Shown piece after piece: positions 1-8,254 of a stretch of DNA of 13,056 nucleotides (the first letter of the stretch is position 1; the number at the start of each line of letters is the position of its first letter). Where the stretch lies: contig DASTRL010000287.1 of assembly GCA_035761265.1 (NCBI GenBank), positions 1-13,056 of the forward strand. The letters run 5' to 3'. This DNA is from CADEED01 sp035761265. GTDB lineage: Bacteria > Pseudomonadota > Gammaproteobacteria > Steroidobacterales > Steroidobacteraceae. The notes below the pieces were generated by a model. That model was not told the DNA's origin and did not search any database. It was given only the letters and a program-made list of their open reading frames with translations. The position numbers were made by a program, and so were the translations under genes.

Positions 1-52
1 GTATGCATGGCGGCGTGCGGGGCTAATCCCCACTTTCCCCACCCGGCACCTC

Positions 53-529
53 TTACTCCACCAGGACGGATGTTTCCTCGGCGACCATCTCCTCGATGCG
101 CTCGAGATCGGGGATCCACGGCGCCTCGTTGATCATGCGCACTTGCGAGATGATCGGCGTGCGCTCGGGGAAGGTCTTGGTCGGATCGGGGCGCAGGATG
201 TCGGCGCTGACGCGCACCAGCTGCGGGAAGCCCTGCGACACCATGCCGTAATAACCCCCCTCGATCTGCGAGCCGAGCGCGAACAGCACGACGACGCGCG
301 TACGCCCGGTCAGCGGCGGGATGGTCTGCCCGCAGGTGCCCTCGAAGGAGATCAGCGGAATCTGCCGGCTGCCCCACGAGAACATGCCCAGGTACCACGG
401 CGGCGCGCCCGGCATCTCCGAGGGCTGCTGGAAGCCCACCACTTCGGCGACGCAGGAGCGCGGGATGATCAGGCGCCCGTCGAGCAACGGCACCAGCAGG
501 CTGTAGATTTCGGAGATCCGTTCGGCCAT
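53..529 (-). CDS. chpC: ChpC-like CheW-family coupling protein of the Pil-Chp system
   Basis: This 158-residue protein has a single CheW-like domain and no catalytic motif. Such proteins are cytoplasmic adaptors joining a chemoreceptor to a CheA-type kinase. The CheW core shows in the hydrophobic strand at residues 9-22, the segment WYLGMFSWGSRQIPLISFE (45-63), which corresponds to the usual G-x-x-x-x-R-G-x-x-I/L-P-L/V-x-D stretch, and the strand VVVLFALGS (79-87). It is the last gene of the operon, starting 8 bases after the chpA stop, with a GGGGCG ribosome-binding sequence overlapping that stop. The position matches P. aeruginosa ChpC, the second CheW-like protein of the system, but there chpB lies between chpA and chpC and here it does not. 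The CheW assignment is firm. The name ChpC rests on synteny. Only 52 bases follow its stop in the window, so I cannot say whether the operon continues. Confidence 0.88.
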   Translation of the reverse strand: MAERISEIYSLLVPLLDGRLIIPRSCVAEVVGFQQPSEMPGAPPWYLGMFSWGSRQIPLISFEGTCGQTIPPLTGRTRVVVLFALGSQIEGGYYGMVSQGFPQLVRVSADILRPDPTKTFPERTPIISQVRMINEAPWIPDLERIEEMVAEETSVLVE

Positions 530-537
530 ACGCGCCC

Positions 538-3500
538 CTAGTTGGCTTCCCGCAAGTGCGCCTCGCGGCGGCGCGCGATCAGCGGCTCGATGGCCTCGAG
601 CAGCTGCGCCTCCTGGTACGGCTTGCCGAGGTAATCGTCGACGCCGATCTCGATGGCGCGCGCGCGGTGTTTCTCGCCGACGCGCGAGGTGATCATGATG
701 ATCGGAATCCCCGAGAGCCGCGCATCCGCACGCACCTGCGTGGCCACTTCATAGCCGTCCATGCGCGGCATCTCGATGTCGAGCAGGATGATGTCCGGCG
801 TGTGCTCCTGGAGCATCTCCATGGCATCCACGCCATCGCGTGCCGTCAGCACGCGCATGCCGTTGCGCTCGAGCAGTCTCTGCGTCACGCGGCGCACGGT
901 GATCGAGTCGTCGACGACCAGCGCCACGCTGCGCGTGTCGGTCTTCTCGCGTGGCATGACCGGTTCGCTGCGCGTGCGCCAGTCCGCGCGCACCAGCGCG
1001 CCGATGTCGAGAATGATGACGATGCGGCCGTCGCCGAGGATCGTGGCGCCGGAGATGCCGCGAATGGCGGCGATCTGCGGGCCCACGGTTTTCACGACGA
1101 TCTCGCGGCTGCCGACGAGCTCGTCGGTCACGAGGCCCGTGGAATGCTCGCCCGCGCGCACCAGGATCACGGGCACGGTCACGTCACCGTCGGGCAGTGG
1201 CCCGGGCTCCCGGCCCACGTAGAACGCCAGGTGCTGGAACTTGTACTTCTGTCCGCCGTATTCGAACGGCGGCGCTTCGGGCCCGAGATGCGCTTCGACT
1301 TCCGCGCGCGACAGGCGTACCACGCCTTCCACGGTCGGCAATGGCAGCGCGTACAGCTCGTCGTTGGCGCGCAAGATGAGGGCATGCGAGATCGCCAGCG
1401 TCAGCGGCAGGCGGATCGTGAAGCGCGAGCCCTGGCCCGGCTTGGTCTCCATGTGCAGCGCGCCGCCGAGCTTCTTGATCTCGTTGGCCACCACGTCCAT
1501 GCCGACGCCGCGGCCCGACAGCGTGCTCACCTGGCCCGCGGTCGAGAAGCCGGGCTCGAGGATGAGCTGCATGATGTCGTCGTCGGAAAGCTGCTGATCG
1601 GCACGCACCAGGCCGAGCGAAATTCCCTTGTCGCGGATGGCCTTGAGGTTCATGCCGGCGCCGTCGTCGGCCACCTCGACGACCACCTCGCTGCCTTCGC
1701 GATGCAAGGCAATGGTGATCGTGCCGGTCTCGTTCTTGCCCTTCTTCTTGCGTTCTTCGGGCGCTTCGATGCCGTGGGCCACGGCGTTGCGCAGCATGTG
1801 CTCGAAGGGCGGCATCATGCGTTCGAGCACCTGGCGATCGAGCTCGCCGGAGGCACCCTCGATCTGCAGCTCGGCCTTCTTGTGCGTGTCCGTAGCGGCC
1901 TGGCGCACGATGCGGGCCAGGCGCTGGGCGTGGCGCTGGAATGGCACCATGCGCGTGCGCATCAGGCCGTTCTGCAGTTCGGTGATGGTTCGCGCCTGCT
2001 GCGTCAGCAGGTTCTGCGTGTCCTTGGTCAGCGTCTCCAGCAACTGCTGGATGCTGCCCACGTCGTTGGCCGTCTCGGCGAGCGCGCGCGAGAACTGCTG
2101 GATGGACGAATACCGATCGAGCTCCAGCGGATCGAACTCGCCGCGCGAGCCTTTTTCCTCCTCGTAGCGATGCAGGATCTGCGCCTCGGTCTCGAGCTCG
2201 AGCTTGCGCAGCTGCTCCTTGAGGCGGGTGACCGTGCGCGACAGCTCGCCCACGTTGAAGTCGATCGAGCCGATCTGCTGCTCGAGGCGGGCGCGCGCGA
2301 TGCTGGCCTCGCCGGAATTGTTCAACAGCTGATCGAGCAGCTCGGCGTCGACGCGTGCGAGCTCCGGGCGATCGGAAGGCGCCGTGGGCTCGCGACCCGG
2401 CGGCACGGCGCCCGGTGGCAGCAGCGGCGCATCGGCCTCGCCGTCCTTCGAGTCCCTGGCGAAGCCTGCGGAGGGCGGTTCCTTGGGCGCGCTGCGCGTC
2501 ACGATGGAAGGCGGATCGACCACGTGCGCCGACACCACCATGGGCTTCTCGAGCGGCGGTTTGACCGCCGGAGCCTCCGCGTTCCATACCGGCGCAAGCA
2601 CCGGCGGCTCGGGGGAGACCTCGGCGCGCGGCTGCGGCGCCGGCTTGGGCGTCGGCACCGCCGTCAGGACCGGCGCGGCCTTCGGCGCGGCAGGCGGGCT
2701 AACTACCGGCGGCTCGGCCACCGGCGCAGGCTTCGGTGCCGGCGGGGCGGGTTTCGCCGCCGCGGGGGGCGTCGGGGTTGCCACGGCTGCGGGAACGGGA
2801 GCCGGCGCAGGAGCCGGCACAGGCGCCGCGGCTGCCGGTGTGGCGGCGGCGGGATTCGCCAGCGCCTGGATGCGCGCGATCAGGCCGCGCGCGGTGGTGA
2901 CACCCTTGCCGACGCTGACCGACTCACGCATGCGCGCCAGTTCGTCGAGCGCGGACTGCGCCAGCTGGAATGCGCGGTCGTCCGGCGAGACGATGCCGCT
3001 GTCGATCTGCATGAACAGCGTTTCCAGCTCGTGCGACAGGTCGCCCATGGGAATCAGGCCCGCCATGCGCGCGCCACCCTTGAGCGTGTGCAGCGGACGC
3101 TTCAGCGCGGTGAGTCCGTCGACGCTGCTGCGATTCTCGTTCCACTGCGCGAGCGCGCCCTGGGCTGCATCGATGAGCTCCACCGCTTCGTCGGTGAAGA
3201 TGCTGGCGATGTCCTGATCGAAATCGGTGACGACATCTTCGACGATGTCGGCTGGCGCGGCCGCCGGAGCGCTCTCTGCGGCTACGGACGCTGCTTTGGG
3301 CGGAAAGGAAGCGGGAGTCGCCGCGACCGCCGGCGCGGCTGGGACGGGCGCACCGGCGGCGGCAGCGGACGCGGGTGCCGTGGCAAGCTCCGCGGCGCTG
3401 GCCGCATCGATGATGCGCTGGTCGAGGCTGTCGGTGGCCTGCTCGATGCGAGCCAGCAGCGCGCCGTGCGACTGGAAGAAGCCGGTCGACTCGTCGAGAT

Positions 3501-6294
3501 TGGAAGCCACGGATTTCATGGCACCCATGCAGTCGGCGAGCAGTTCGAGATCCGAGCTCTCGAGACCGACGCCACTGTCGAACGCCTTGCGGATCCAGTG
3601 TTCGAGCGGCGCGGTCAGGCGGATGCCGTGGCGCGCTTCCGCCATGCGCGAGCTGCCGGCCAGCGTGTGGCAGGCACGATAGGCTTCCTCGCTGACCACG
3701 TGCGGCGGCTCGTGCCCGCGCGCGCCGTCGATGAAACGCTGCACTGCGTTGATGTTGACCTCGGTCTCGCGGCTGTAGATGTCGCGCAACTGCAGGTCGC
3801 CGCTGGTGTCCTCATCGGGCGCCGACAGCACGATCTCCTCGCCCGGCGCCTCCGACTCTTCCAGCAACCAGTCTTCGGCCGCCGCGGCGGGCCCGGCGGC
3901 CTCGACGGAGGCGGCTTGCGCCGCGCGAGGCGGCTCAGGGCTGGCCTGCAGGGTCGGCACGCGACCCGTGGCATCGAGGGATTCGACGCGGCTCGTCTCC
4001 TGCGTGCGCTCCAGGCTTTCGAGCACGCTGCTCTGGCCGCCCGACAGCTTGTTGGCCGCGAGCGCGTGCGCGCGATCGATGATGTCCTGCGTGCGCGTCG
4101 GCGGCGGCTTGCCCGACTCGAGCGAATTGACCAGCTCGCCGGCCACCGCGACCGCATCGCGCACCGTGGCCAGGATGCCCGGTGAGCGCTGCAGCGTGTT
4201 CTCGATGATCTTGTTGAGCAGGTTTTCGATGGCCCACGCGAATTCGCTGATATCGGTGGCGCCGACCATGCGACCCGAGCCCTTGAGCGTGTGGAACGCG
4301 CGACGCACGCCCGACAGCGCCTCGGTCTCGAGCGGGTTCTGCTCCCAGGCGGGGAACAGCTTGCCGATGCGGGCGACCTCCTCGCGCGCTTCCTCTATAT
4401 AAAGAGTGAGCAGCTCGGGGTCGATGTTGACCGGTTGGCGAGCCGGCGGCTGCGCCGACTGGTGCAGCGTGGGCGCGACGCCCTGGATGTTCGGCGGCAC
4501 CACGCCGGCCTGCAACGCGTGCGCGCGCGCCGTGGCGCCGGCGTCCGCCAGCAGCACGGTGGCCGCGTAGGCTTCCGGGCCCAGCGGCGGCACCGTGGGC
4601 ACCACGCGCTTGGGCATCTGCGACAGTGCCTGCAGGCAGGTCTGCGCGTTGTCGAGCATGTACCAGGGATCGGCGCGGCCGGCCTGCAGCGTCTCCATGT
4701 AGTACTCGAGACTGACCACCGCATCCGCCAGTCGGTCGAGGTAGTTAGGCGGCACCGCGGTGCCGCCCGGCTGCAACAGGTCGTGGAGGTTCTTCGCGAT
4801 GCCGTCCACGATCTCGACGGCGCGCGTCTTGCCGAGCATCAGCAGGCCGGCCTTGATGCCGGCAATCAGGCCCGGCCAGGCATCGAGCGCGCCGCTGTCG
4901 AGCGTGCCGGCGACGTTCGAGGCGATCGCCTCCTTGACGCGCACCAGGTTGACGCTGCACTCGCGCAGCACGGCGGCCTGCACCTGCTGGAAATCGACGT
5001 CGCCCGATTCCGGCGTGGCTTCCGCCGGCGCCTTGGGAACGATCAACCCGATCAGATCGCGGTCGAGGCGATCCTCGACATTGATGAGCGTGGCGGCGAT
5101 GTGCACCAGAGCCGCATGGTCGGCGGGAGTCTTGCCGGCGGCCATGGCTTCGAGCCGGCCGGTCTCCTCGAGCACGAGCTGGCGCAGCTCGCCGAGTCCG
5201 AGCACGCCCAGCGTGTCACCGATCTTGCGCAGCATCCCGACCTGCGCCTCGAGCTCGGCGGGTTGACCGCCGCGGCGCACGTAGATGTCGAGTACATCCT
5301 TGACCTTGCCGAGGTCCTCGCGGATGGCCGCCGACACGGTGCGCATCAGCTTCACCGAAGGCGCCGAGAGGTTCTCGCGCTCCTGCTCGACCGAGTCGTC
5401 GACCAGCAGCAATTCGTTGAGCCGGAACGAGGCACGCACCGCGGTGACCTTGGGTCCATCGCTGGTGGCCCGAGCGGCATAGTAGAGAAGGTTGTTCAGC
5501 AACTCGACCGGCGGGTTCTGCGCATAGCGCGCTTCGCCCTGCGTGTAGAGCTGCAGGATCTCGCGATCGGCGAGACCCATGAGACGCTTGATGGATACGC
5601 CCGTCTCGAGCCCGCCGTCACGCAAGGCCTCGATGATGGCGCCGACCACCCACCACAACTGGAACACCGCCTGCCGGGTCGCGACCTGCTCGAGCTGGTG
5701 GGCGACGGTTTCGAGGATCTCGAGGTTCTGTTCCGGCCGCTCGCCGCGGATCCAGCCGACCAGGCCGAGCTGGAAGCGGGTGCGCAGGCGCCGCGCCCAC
5801 TGCGCGACCGTCAGGGCCGGTTCGCCGGCGGCCGGCGCGACGGGCGCGGCCTGCTGGTCGGACTTGAGATTCAGCAGCAGCAGCGTGCCTTCGGACAGCA
5901 GCGCGCTGCCACGCACGGCGCGCAGATCGTTGAGCAGCGGCAACAGCACCAGCGCCAGGTCGCGGCCGCCGGCCAGCACGCGTTCCACGTAGCTCGGCAG
6001 CTGCACCATGGCGCGCATCAGCGCGTCGAGGGTCTCGGCCTGGTTCTTCTGCGAAGCCGGGGTGAGCAGGTACTTGGTGACCTGCTCCATCTCTTCGGCG
6101 AGCAGCGCGGCGCCGAAGATTTCCAGCAGCCGCAGGACTCCCTGCACCTGGTGCAGGTCGCTGACGCAGCGCTGCAGCAGCACCACGTTCTCCGGTTGCT
6201 CGACGAAGGTCTCGAGCGCGGTGCGCGCCTCGGCCAGGGTGTTGTTGAGCTCGCGGCCGACGAGATCCAGGGTCTGTGATGCGACTTCGGGCAT
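538..6294 (-). CDS. chpA: ChpA/PilL hybrid histidine kinase with multiple phosphotransfer domains
   Basis: This 1918-residue CheA-type kinase is the core of type IV pilus chemosensing. Residues 1-590 resemble the FimL/ChpA N-terminus: His48 lies in LHQVQG, and two degenerate phosphotransfer-like helices without His lie near 353-364 and 476-489. Three phosphotransfer (Hpt) domains follow, with His668 (FHTLKGSGRM), His876 (CHTLAGSSRM) and His1069 (LHTLKGGARM). An Ala/Pro linker covers about 1145-1310. Next come a dimerisation region, an ATPase domain (N box Asn1503/His1507, G1 DDGAGM 1543-1548, G2 GRGVGMD 1594-1600), a CheW-like domain (about 1640-1775) and a receiver (Asp1795/Asp1796, phosphoacceptor Asp1839, Lys1891). 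Every ATPase and receiver residue checked is present. P. aeruginosa ChpA is about 2470 residues with six Hpt domains, so this is a shorter version. The start lies 3 bases after the pilJ stop without a clear ribosome-binding site, which suggests translational coupling. Confidence 0.96.
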   Translation of the reverse strand: MPEVASQTLDLVGRELNNTLAEARTALETFVEQPENVVLLQRCVSDLHQVQGVLRLLEIFGAALLAEEMEQVTKYLLTPASQKNQAETLDALMRAMVQLPSYVERVLAGGRDLALVLLPLLNDLRAVRGSALLSEGTLLLLNLKSDQQAAPVAPAAGEPALTVAQWARRLRTRFQLGLVGWIRGERPEQNLEILETVAHQLEQVATRQAVFQLWWVVGAIIEALRDGGLETGVSIKRLMGLADREILQLYTQGEARYAQNPPVELLNNLLYYAARATSDGPKVTAVRASFRLNELLLVDDSVEQERENLSAPSVKLMRTVSAAIREDLGKVKDVLDIYVRRGGQPAELEAQVGMLRKIGDTLGVLGLGELRQLVLEETGRLEAMAAGKTPADHAALVHIAATLINVEDRLDRDLIGLIVPKAPAEATPESGDVDFQQVQAAVLRECSVNLVRVKEAIASNVAGTLDSGALDAWPGLIAGIKAGLLMLGKTRAVEIVDGIAKNLHDLLQPGGTAVPPNYLDRLADAVVSLEYYMETLQAGRADPWYMLDNAQTCLQALSQMPKRVVPTVPPLGPEAYAATVLLADAGATARAHALQAGVVPPNIQGVAPTLHQSAQPPARQPVNIDPELLTLYIEEAREEVARIGKLFPAWEQNPLETEALSGVRRAFHTLKGSGRMVGATDISEFAWAIENLLNKIIENTLQRSPGILATVRDAVAVAGELVNSLESGKPPPTRTQDIIDRAHALAANKLSGGQSSVLESLERTQETSRVESLDATGRVPTLQASPEPPRAAQAASVEAAGPAAAAEDWLLEESEAPGEEIVLSAPDEDTSGDLQLRDIYSRETEVNINAVQRFIDGARGHEPPHVVSEEAYRACHTLAGSSRMAEARHGIRLTAPLEHWIRKAFDSGVGLESSDLELLADCMGAMKSVASNLDESTGFFQSHGALLARIEQATDSLDQRIIDAASAAELATAPASAAAAGAPVPAAPAVAATPASFPPKAASVAAESAPAAAPADIVEDVVTDFDQDIASIFTDEAVELIDAAQGALAQWNENRSSVDGLTALKRPLHTLKGGARMAGLIPMGDLSHELETLFMQIDSGIVSPDDRAFQLAQSALDELARMRESVSVGKGVTTARGLIARIQALANPAAATPAAAAPVPAPAPAPVPAAVATPTPPAAAKPAPPAPKPAPVAEPPVVSPPAAPKAAPVLTAVPTPKPAPQPRAEVSPEPPVLAPVWNAEAPAVKPPLEKPMVVSAHVVDPPSIVTRSAPKEPPSAGFARDSKDGEADAPLLPPGAVPPGREPTAPSDRPELARVDAELLDQLLNNSGEASIARARLEQQIGSIDFNVGELSRTVTRLKEQLRKLELETEAQILHRYEEEKGSRGEFDPLELDRYSSIQQFSRALAETANDVGSIQQLLETLTKDTQNLLTQQARTITELQNGLMRTRMVPFQRHAQRLARIVRQAATDTHKKAELQIEGASGELDRQVLERMMPPFEHMLRNAVAHGIEAPEERKKKGKNETGTITIALHREGSEVVVEVADDGAGMNLKAIRDKGISLGLVRADQQLSDDDIMQLILEPGFSTAGQVSTLSGRGVGMDVVANEIKKLGGALHMETKPGQGSRFTIRLPLTLAISHALILRANDELYALPLPTVEGVVRLSRAEVEAHLGPEAPPFEYGGQKYKFQHLAFYVGREPGPLPDGDVTVPVILVRAGEHSTGLVTDELVGSREIVVKTVGPQIAAIRGISGATILGDGRIVIILDIGALVRADWRTRSEPVMPREKTDTRSVALVVDDSITVRRVTQRLLERNGMRVLTARDGVDAMEMLQEHTPDIILLDIEMPRMDGYEVATQVRADARLSGIPIIMITSRVGEKHRARAIEIGVDDYLGKPYQEAQLLEAIEPLIARRREAHLREAN
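2360..2860 (-). repeat. Ala/Pro-rich low-complexity linker inside chpA
   Basis: Within chpA residues of about 1145-1310 are mostly Ala, Pro and Val, with PAPAPAPVPAA near the start. The DNA shows imperfect repeats of GGAGCCGGCGCA type around 2808-2830. It joins the third phosphotransfer domain to the kinase dimerisation region, and similar flexible linkers are usual in CheA-type proteins. Such tracts can vary in length between strains. Confidence 0.7.
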
Positions 6295-6297
6295 TAG

Positions 6298-7680
6298 TTA
6301 GGAAGCGAGTGAAATGGTCCGGTTGCGCGTGGTGCCGCCCGTCGAGGGCACCGGGCTGATGCCCGTGGTCGCCGCCGCGGCCGCGGCAATGGCCGCACCC
6401 GCCGCCGCCACCTGACGCGGAACCGGCGCGCCGGGCAGGCGGAAGCCCGAAGCCGACTGGCGCATGGCCGCGGACAGCTGCGCGAGCTTGGCGATGCTCT
6501 GCGAGGTCGCGGTGGTCGACTCGGCGGTTTGCGTGGAGATCTCCTTCAGCACCTGCATGTTCCGCGCGATCTTCTGCGCCTCGGTCACCTGCTGGCGCGA
6601 GCTCGAGAAGATGTTCTGCACCAGGCTCGCGATCTGGTTCGAAACCTGCTCGATCTCTTCCAGCGCCGCGCCGGCGTTCTCGGCGAGCAGCGCGCCGCCC
6701 ACCACGTCGGTGGTCGAGCGTTCCATCGAGACCACGGCTTCGTTCGTGTCCGCCTGGATCGCGCGCACCAGGGTTTCGATCTGGCGAGTCGCCGCCGCGG
6801 CGCGCTCGGCCAGGCGCTGCACCTCGTCGGCGACCACCGCGAAGCCCCGGCCCGCATCGCCGGCCATCGAGGCCTGGATGGAGGCGTTCAACGCCAGGAT
6901 GTTGGTCTGCTCGGCGATGTCATTGATGAGCTCGACGATGTTGCCGATCTCCTGCGAGCTCTCACCCAGTCGCTTGATGCGCTTGCTGGTTTCCTGGATG
7001 GTCTCGCGGATGGTGTTCATGCCGTCGATGGTGCGGCGCACGGCGTCGCCGCCCTTGTGCGCCACGTCCACCGAGTGACGCGCCACGTCCGAGGCGCGCT
7101 CGGCATTGCCGGAGATGGCCTCGGTGGAGTTGGCCATGCTGGCGGCCGATTCGGTGGCGCCGGAAATCTGCTTGGATTGCGCGCTCGAAGCCTTGGCGAG
7201 ATGCGCGGACAGGGCCTGCGTCTGGCGGGTGGCACCGTCGAGCTGGATGGCCGACTGGTTGATGGTGCTGACCAGATCGCGCAGCACGCCGATGGCGTAG
7301 TTGATCGAATCGGCAATGGTGCCGGTGATGTCTTCCGTCACCGTCGCCTGCACGGTGAGGTCGCCGTCCGCGAGCGGCGCGAGTTCGTCGAGCAGTCGCA
7401 GGATGGCCTGCTGGTTGCGTTCGGTTTCCTTGCGCTGCGCGAGCGACAGCGCCTCGCGATGGCCGAAGTCGCTCTCGACCACCTTGACGCGCTGGAACAT
7501 CAGGAACAGCGGCACCGCCGTGGCCAGCGCCAGCGCGCCGGCTGCCGCATACAGAAGGTCGAGTCCCGCGAGCCAGGCACCGAGCCAGGCGGCCACGCTC
7601 AGCACCAGGCACACGAGCGTCGCCGTGATCAGGCCATTCAGCGATTTCAGGGATCGCGACCCGCCGCCGTCGGTGCTCAT
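6298..7680 (-). CDS. pilJ: PilJ-like methyl-accepting chemoreceptor lacking a periplasmic domain
   Basis: This 460-residue receptor should feed signals through PilI to ChpA. Two hydrophobic helices lie at about 16-38 and 42-62, separated by only a few residues, so almost nothing reaches the periplasm. P. aeruginosa PilJ is about 680 residues, with a large periplasmic region between its helices. A HAMP-type segment follows (about 93-145, with LADGDLTV at 103-110), then the coiled-coil signalling domain with the tip AEQTNILALNASIQASMAGD (256-275) and GRGFAVVADEVQRLAER. The cytoplasmic half is strongly PilJ-like, whereas the ligand-binding half is missing. The last 45 residues are an Ala-rich tail without a CheR/CheB-docking pentapeptide. 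The start at 7680 is chosen because an AGGAGG lies 7 bases upstream and ATGA overlaps the pilI stop. An upstream in-frame start at 7740 would add 20 Gly/Pro-rich residues inside pilI. Confidence 0.93.
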   Translation of the reverse strand: MSTDGGGSRSLKSLNGLITATLVCLVLSVAAWLGAWLAGLDLLYAAAGALALATAVPLFLMFQRVKVVESDFGHREALSLAQRKETERNQQAILRLLDELAPLADGDLTVQATVTEDITGTIADSINYAIGVLRDLVSTINQSAIQLDGATRQTQALSAHLAKASSAQSKQISGATESAASMANSTEAISGNAERASDVARHSVDVAHKGGDAVRRTIDGMNTIRETIQETSKRIKRLGESSQEIGNIVELINDIAEQTNILALNASIQASMAGDAGRGFAVVADEVQRLAERAAAATRQIETLVRAIQADTNEAVVSMERSTTDVVGGALLAENAGAALEEIEQVSNQIASLVQNIFSSSRQQVTEAQKIARNMQVLKEISTQTAESTTATSQSIAKLAQLSAAMRQSASGFRLPGAPVPRQVAAAGAAIAAAAAATTGISPVPSTGGTTRNRTISLAS

Positions 7681-8240
7681 GCCGCCGCCTCCTGGAAGGA
7701 CGGGCTCTCCACGAGCTGGCGCAGGCTCAAGACCGGCCATTGTTCGGGGCCGCGCCGGAATGCGCCCGCGAGGTAGCGTTCGCAGCGCACCACGGTCGGT
7801 GGCGCGTCGCCGGAAAATTCGGATTCGGAGAAACGACGGAAGCCGAGCACTTCATCGACCAGCAGGCCGGCGGGGACATCCCGGTGATTGACGACGATCA
7901 CGCGTACGTTGCGCGTGTTCGGCGTGACACCCGAGCCCAGATACTGGCGCAGATCGAGGATGGGCAGCAGCTGGCCGCGCACATTGGCGATGCCCTTGAC
8001 CCAGGTCTTGGCCCCGGGGACGCGCGTCATACCCGCGGGCACGGCGAGCACCTCGCGGGTCTCTTCGCGGGCGGCGAGATACAGCTCGCCCGCCATGCGA
8101 AACGCCACTCCCACCCACTCGCGCGCGCCCGGGTTCTCCGAGGCAGCCGCGGCGGTGACCGCGCGTCCACGGCGCTCGAGCTCGGCGAGAAGCTCGAACG
8201 GACGATCGCGCAGGGATTTGAGTGACGCAGCTTCGTTCAT
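7677..8240 (-). CDS. pilI: PilI CheW-like coupling protein
   Basis: This 187-residue soluble adaptor has one CheW domain, expected to dock the PilJ receptor to the ChpA kinase. The diagnostic CheW segment is GIANVRGQLLPILDLRQYLG at residues 83-102, followed by the strand VRVIVVNHRDVPAGLLVDEV (112-131), typical of the second half of the fold. The first 40 residues (LLAELERRGRAVTA and around) form the leader usual for PilI, longer than in classical CheW. The gene begins 14 bases after the pilH stop, with GAGGG about 11 bases upstream, a slightly long spacing. Its TGA stop overlaps the pilJ ATG by 4 bases. Length and position match PilI in other Pil-Chp operons, and nothing looks broken. Confidence 0.94.
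   Translation of the reverse strand: MNEAASLKSLRDRPFELLAELERRGRAVTAAAASENPGAREWVGVAFRMAGELYLAAREETREVLAVPAGMTRVPGAKTWVKGIANVRGQLLPILDLRQYLGSGVTPNTRNVRVIVVNHRDVPAGLLVDEVLGFRRFSESEFSGDAPPTVVRCERYLAGAFRRGPEQWPVLSLRQLVESPSFQEAAA
7688..7693 (-). promoter_or_regulatory. Ribosome-binding site deciding the pilJ start
   Basis: On the minus strand this is a perfect AGGAGG, 7 bases before the ATG at 7680 and inside the last codons of pilI. It is why the pilJ start is placed at 7680 rather than at the in-frame start at 7740. Confidence 0.82.
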
Positions 8241-8254
8241 GAAGACGCCGGCCC

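Noticed and set aside
16..33. Hairpin around GGGG-CTAAT-CCCC (arms 19-22 and 28-31, with possible outer GTG/CAC pairing and one bulge) as a terminator for the leftward operon.
   Set aside because: No T-run follows it in the direction of transcription and the stem is short; only a few bases remain before the window edge.
1184..2587. 467-codon minus-strand frame overlapping chpA in another frame.
   Set aside because: The translation is low-complexity Arg/Ala/Gly and is a frame shadow of the kinase domain.
556..6279. Very long plus-strand open frames (556-4185, 1209 codons; 4291-6279, 662 codons) opposite chpA.
   Set aside because: Their products are Arg/His/Gly-rich with no domain, as expected of antisense frames of a GC-rich gene, while the opposite strand encodes a complete ChpA with all motifs.
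7681..7740. Longer pilJ start at 7740.
   Set aside because: The 20 extra residues are Gly/Pro-rich and lie inside pilI; the ATG at 7680 has a perfect AGGAGG and the usual ATGA overlap.
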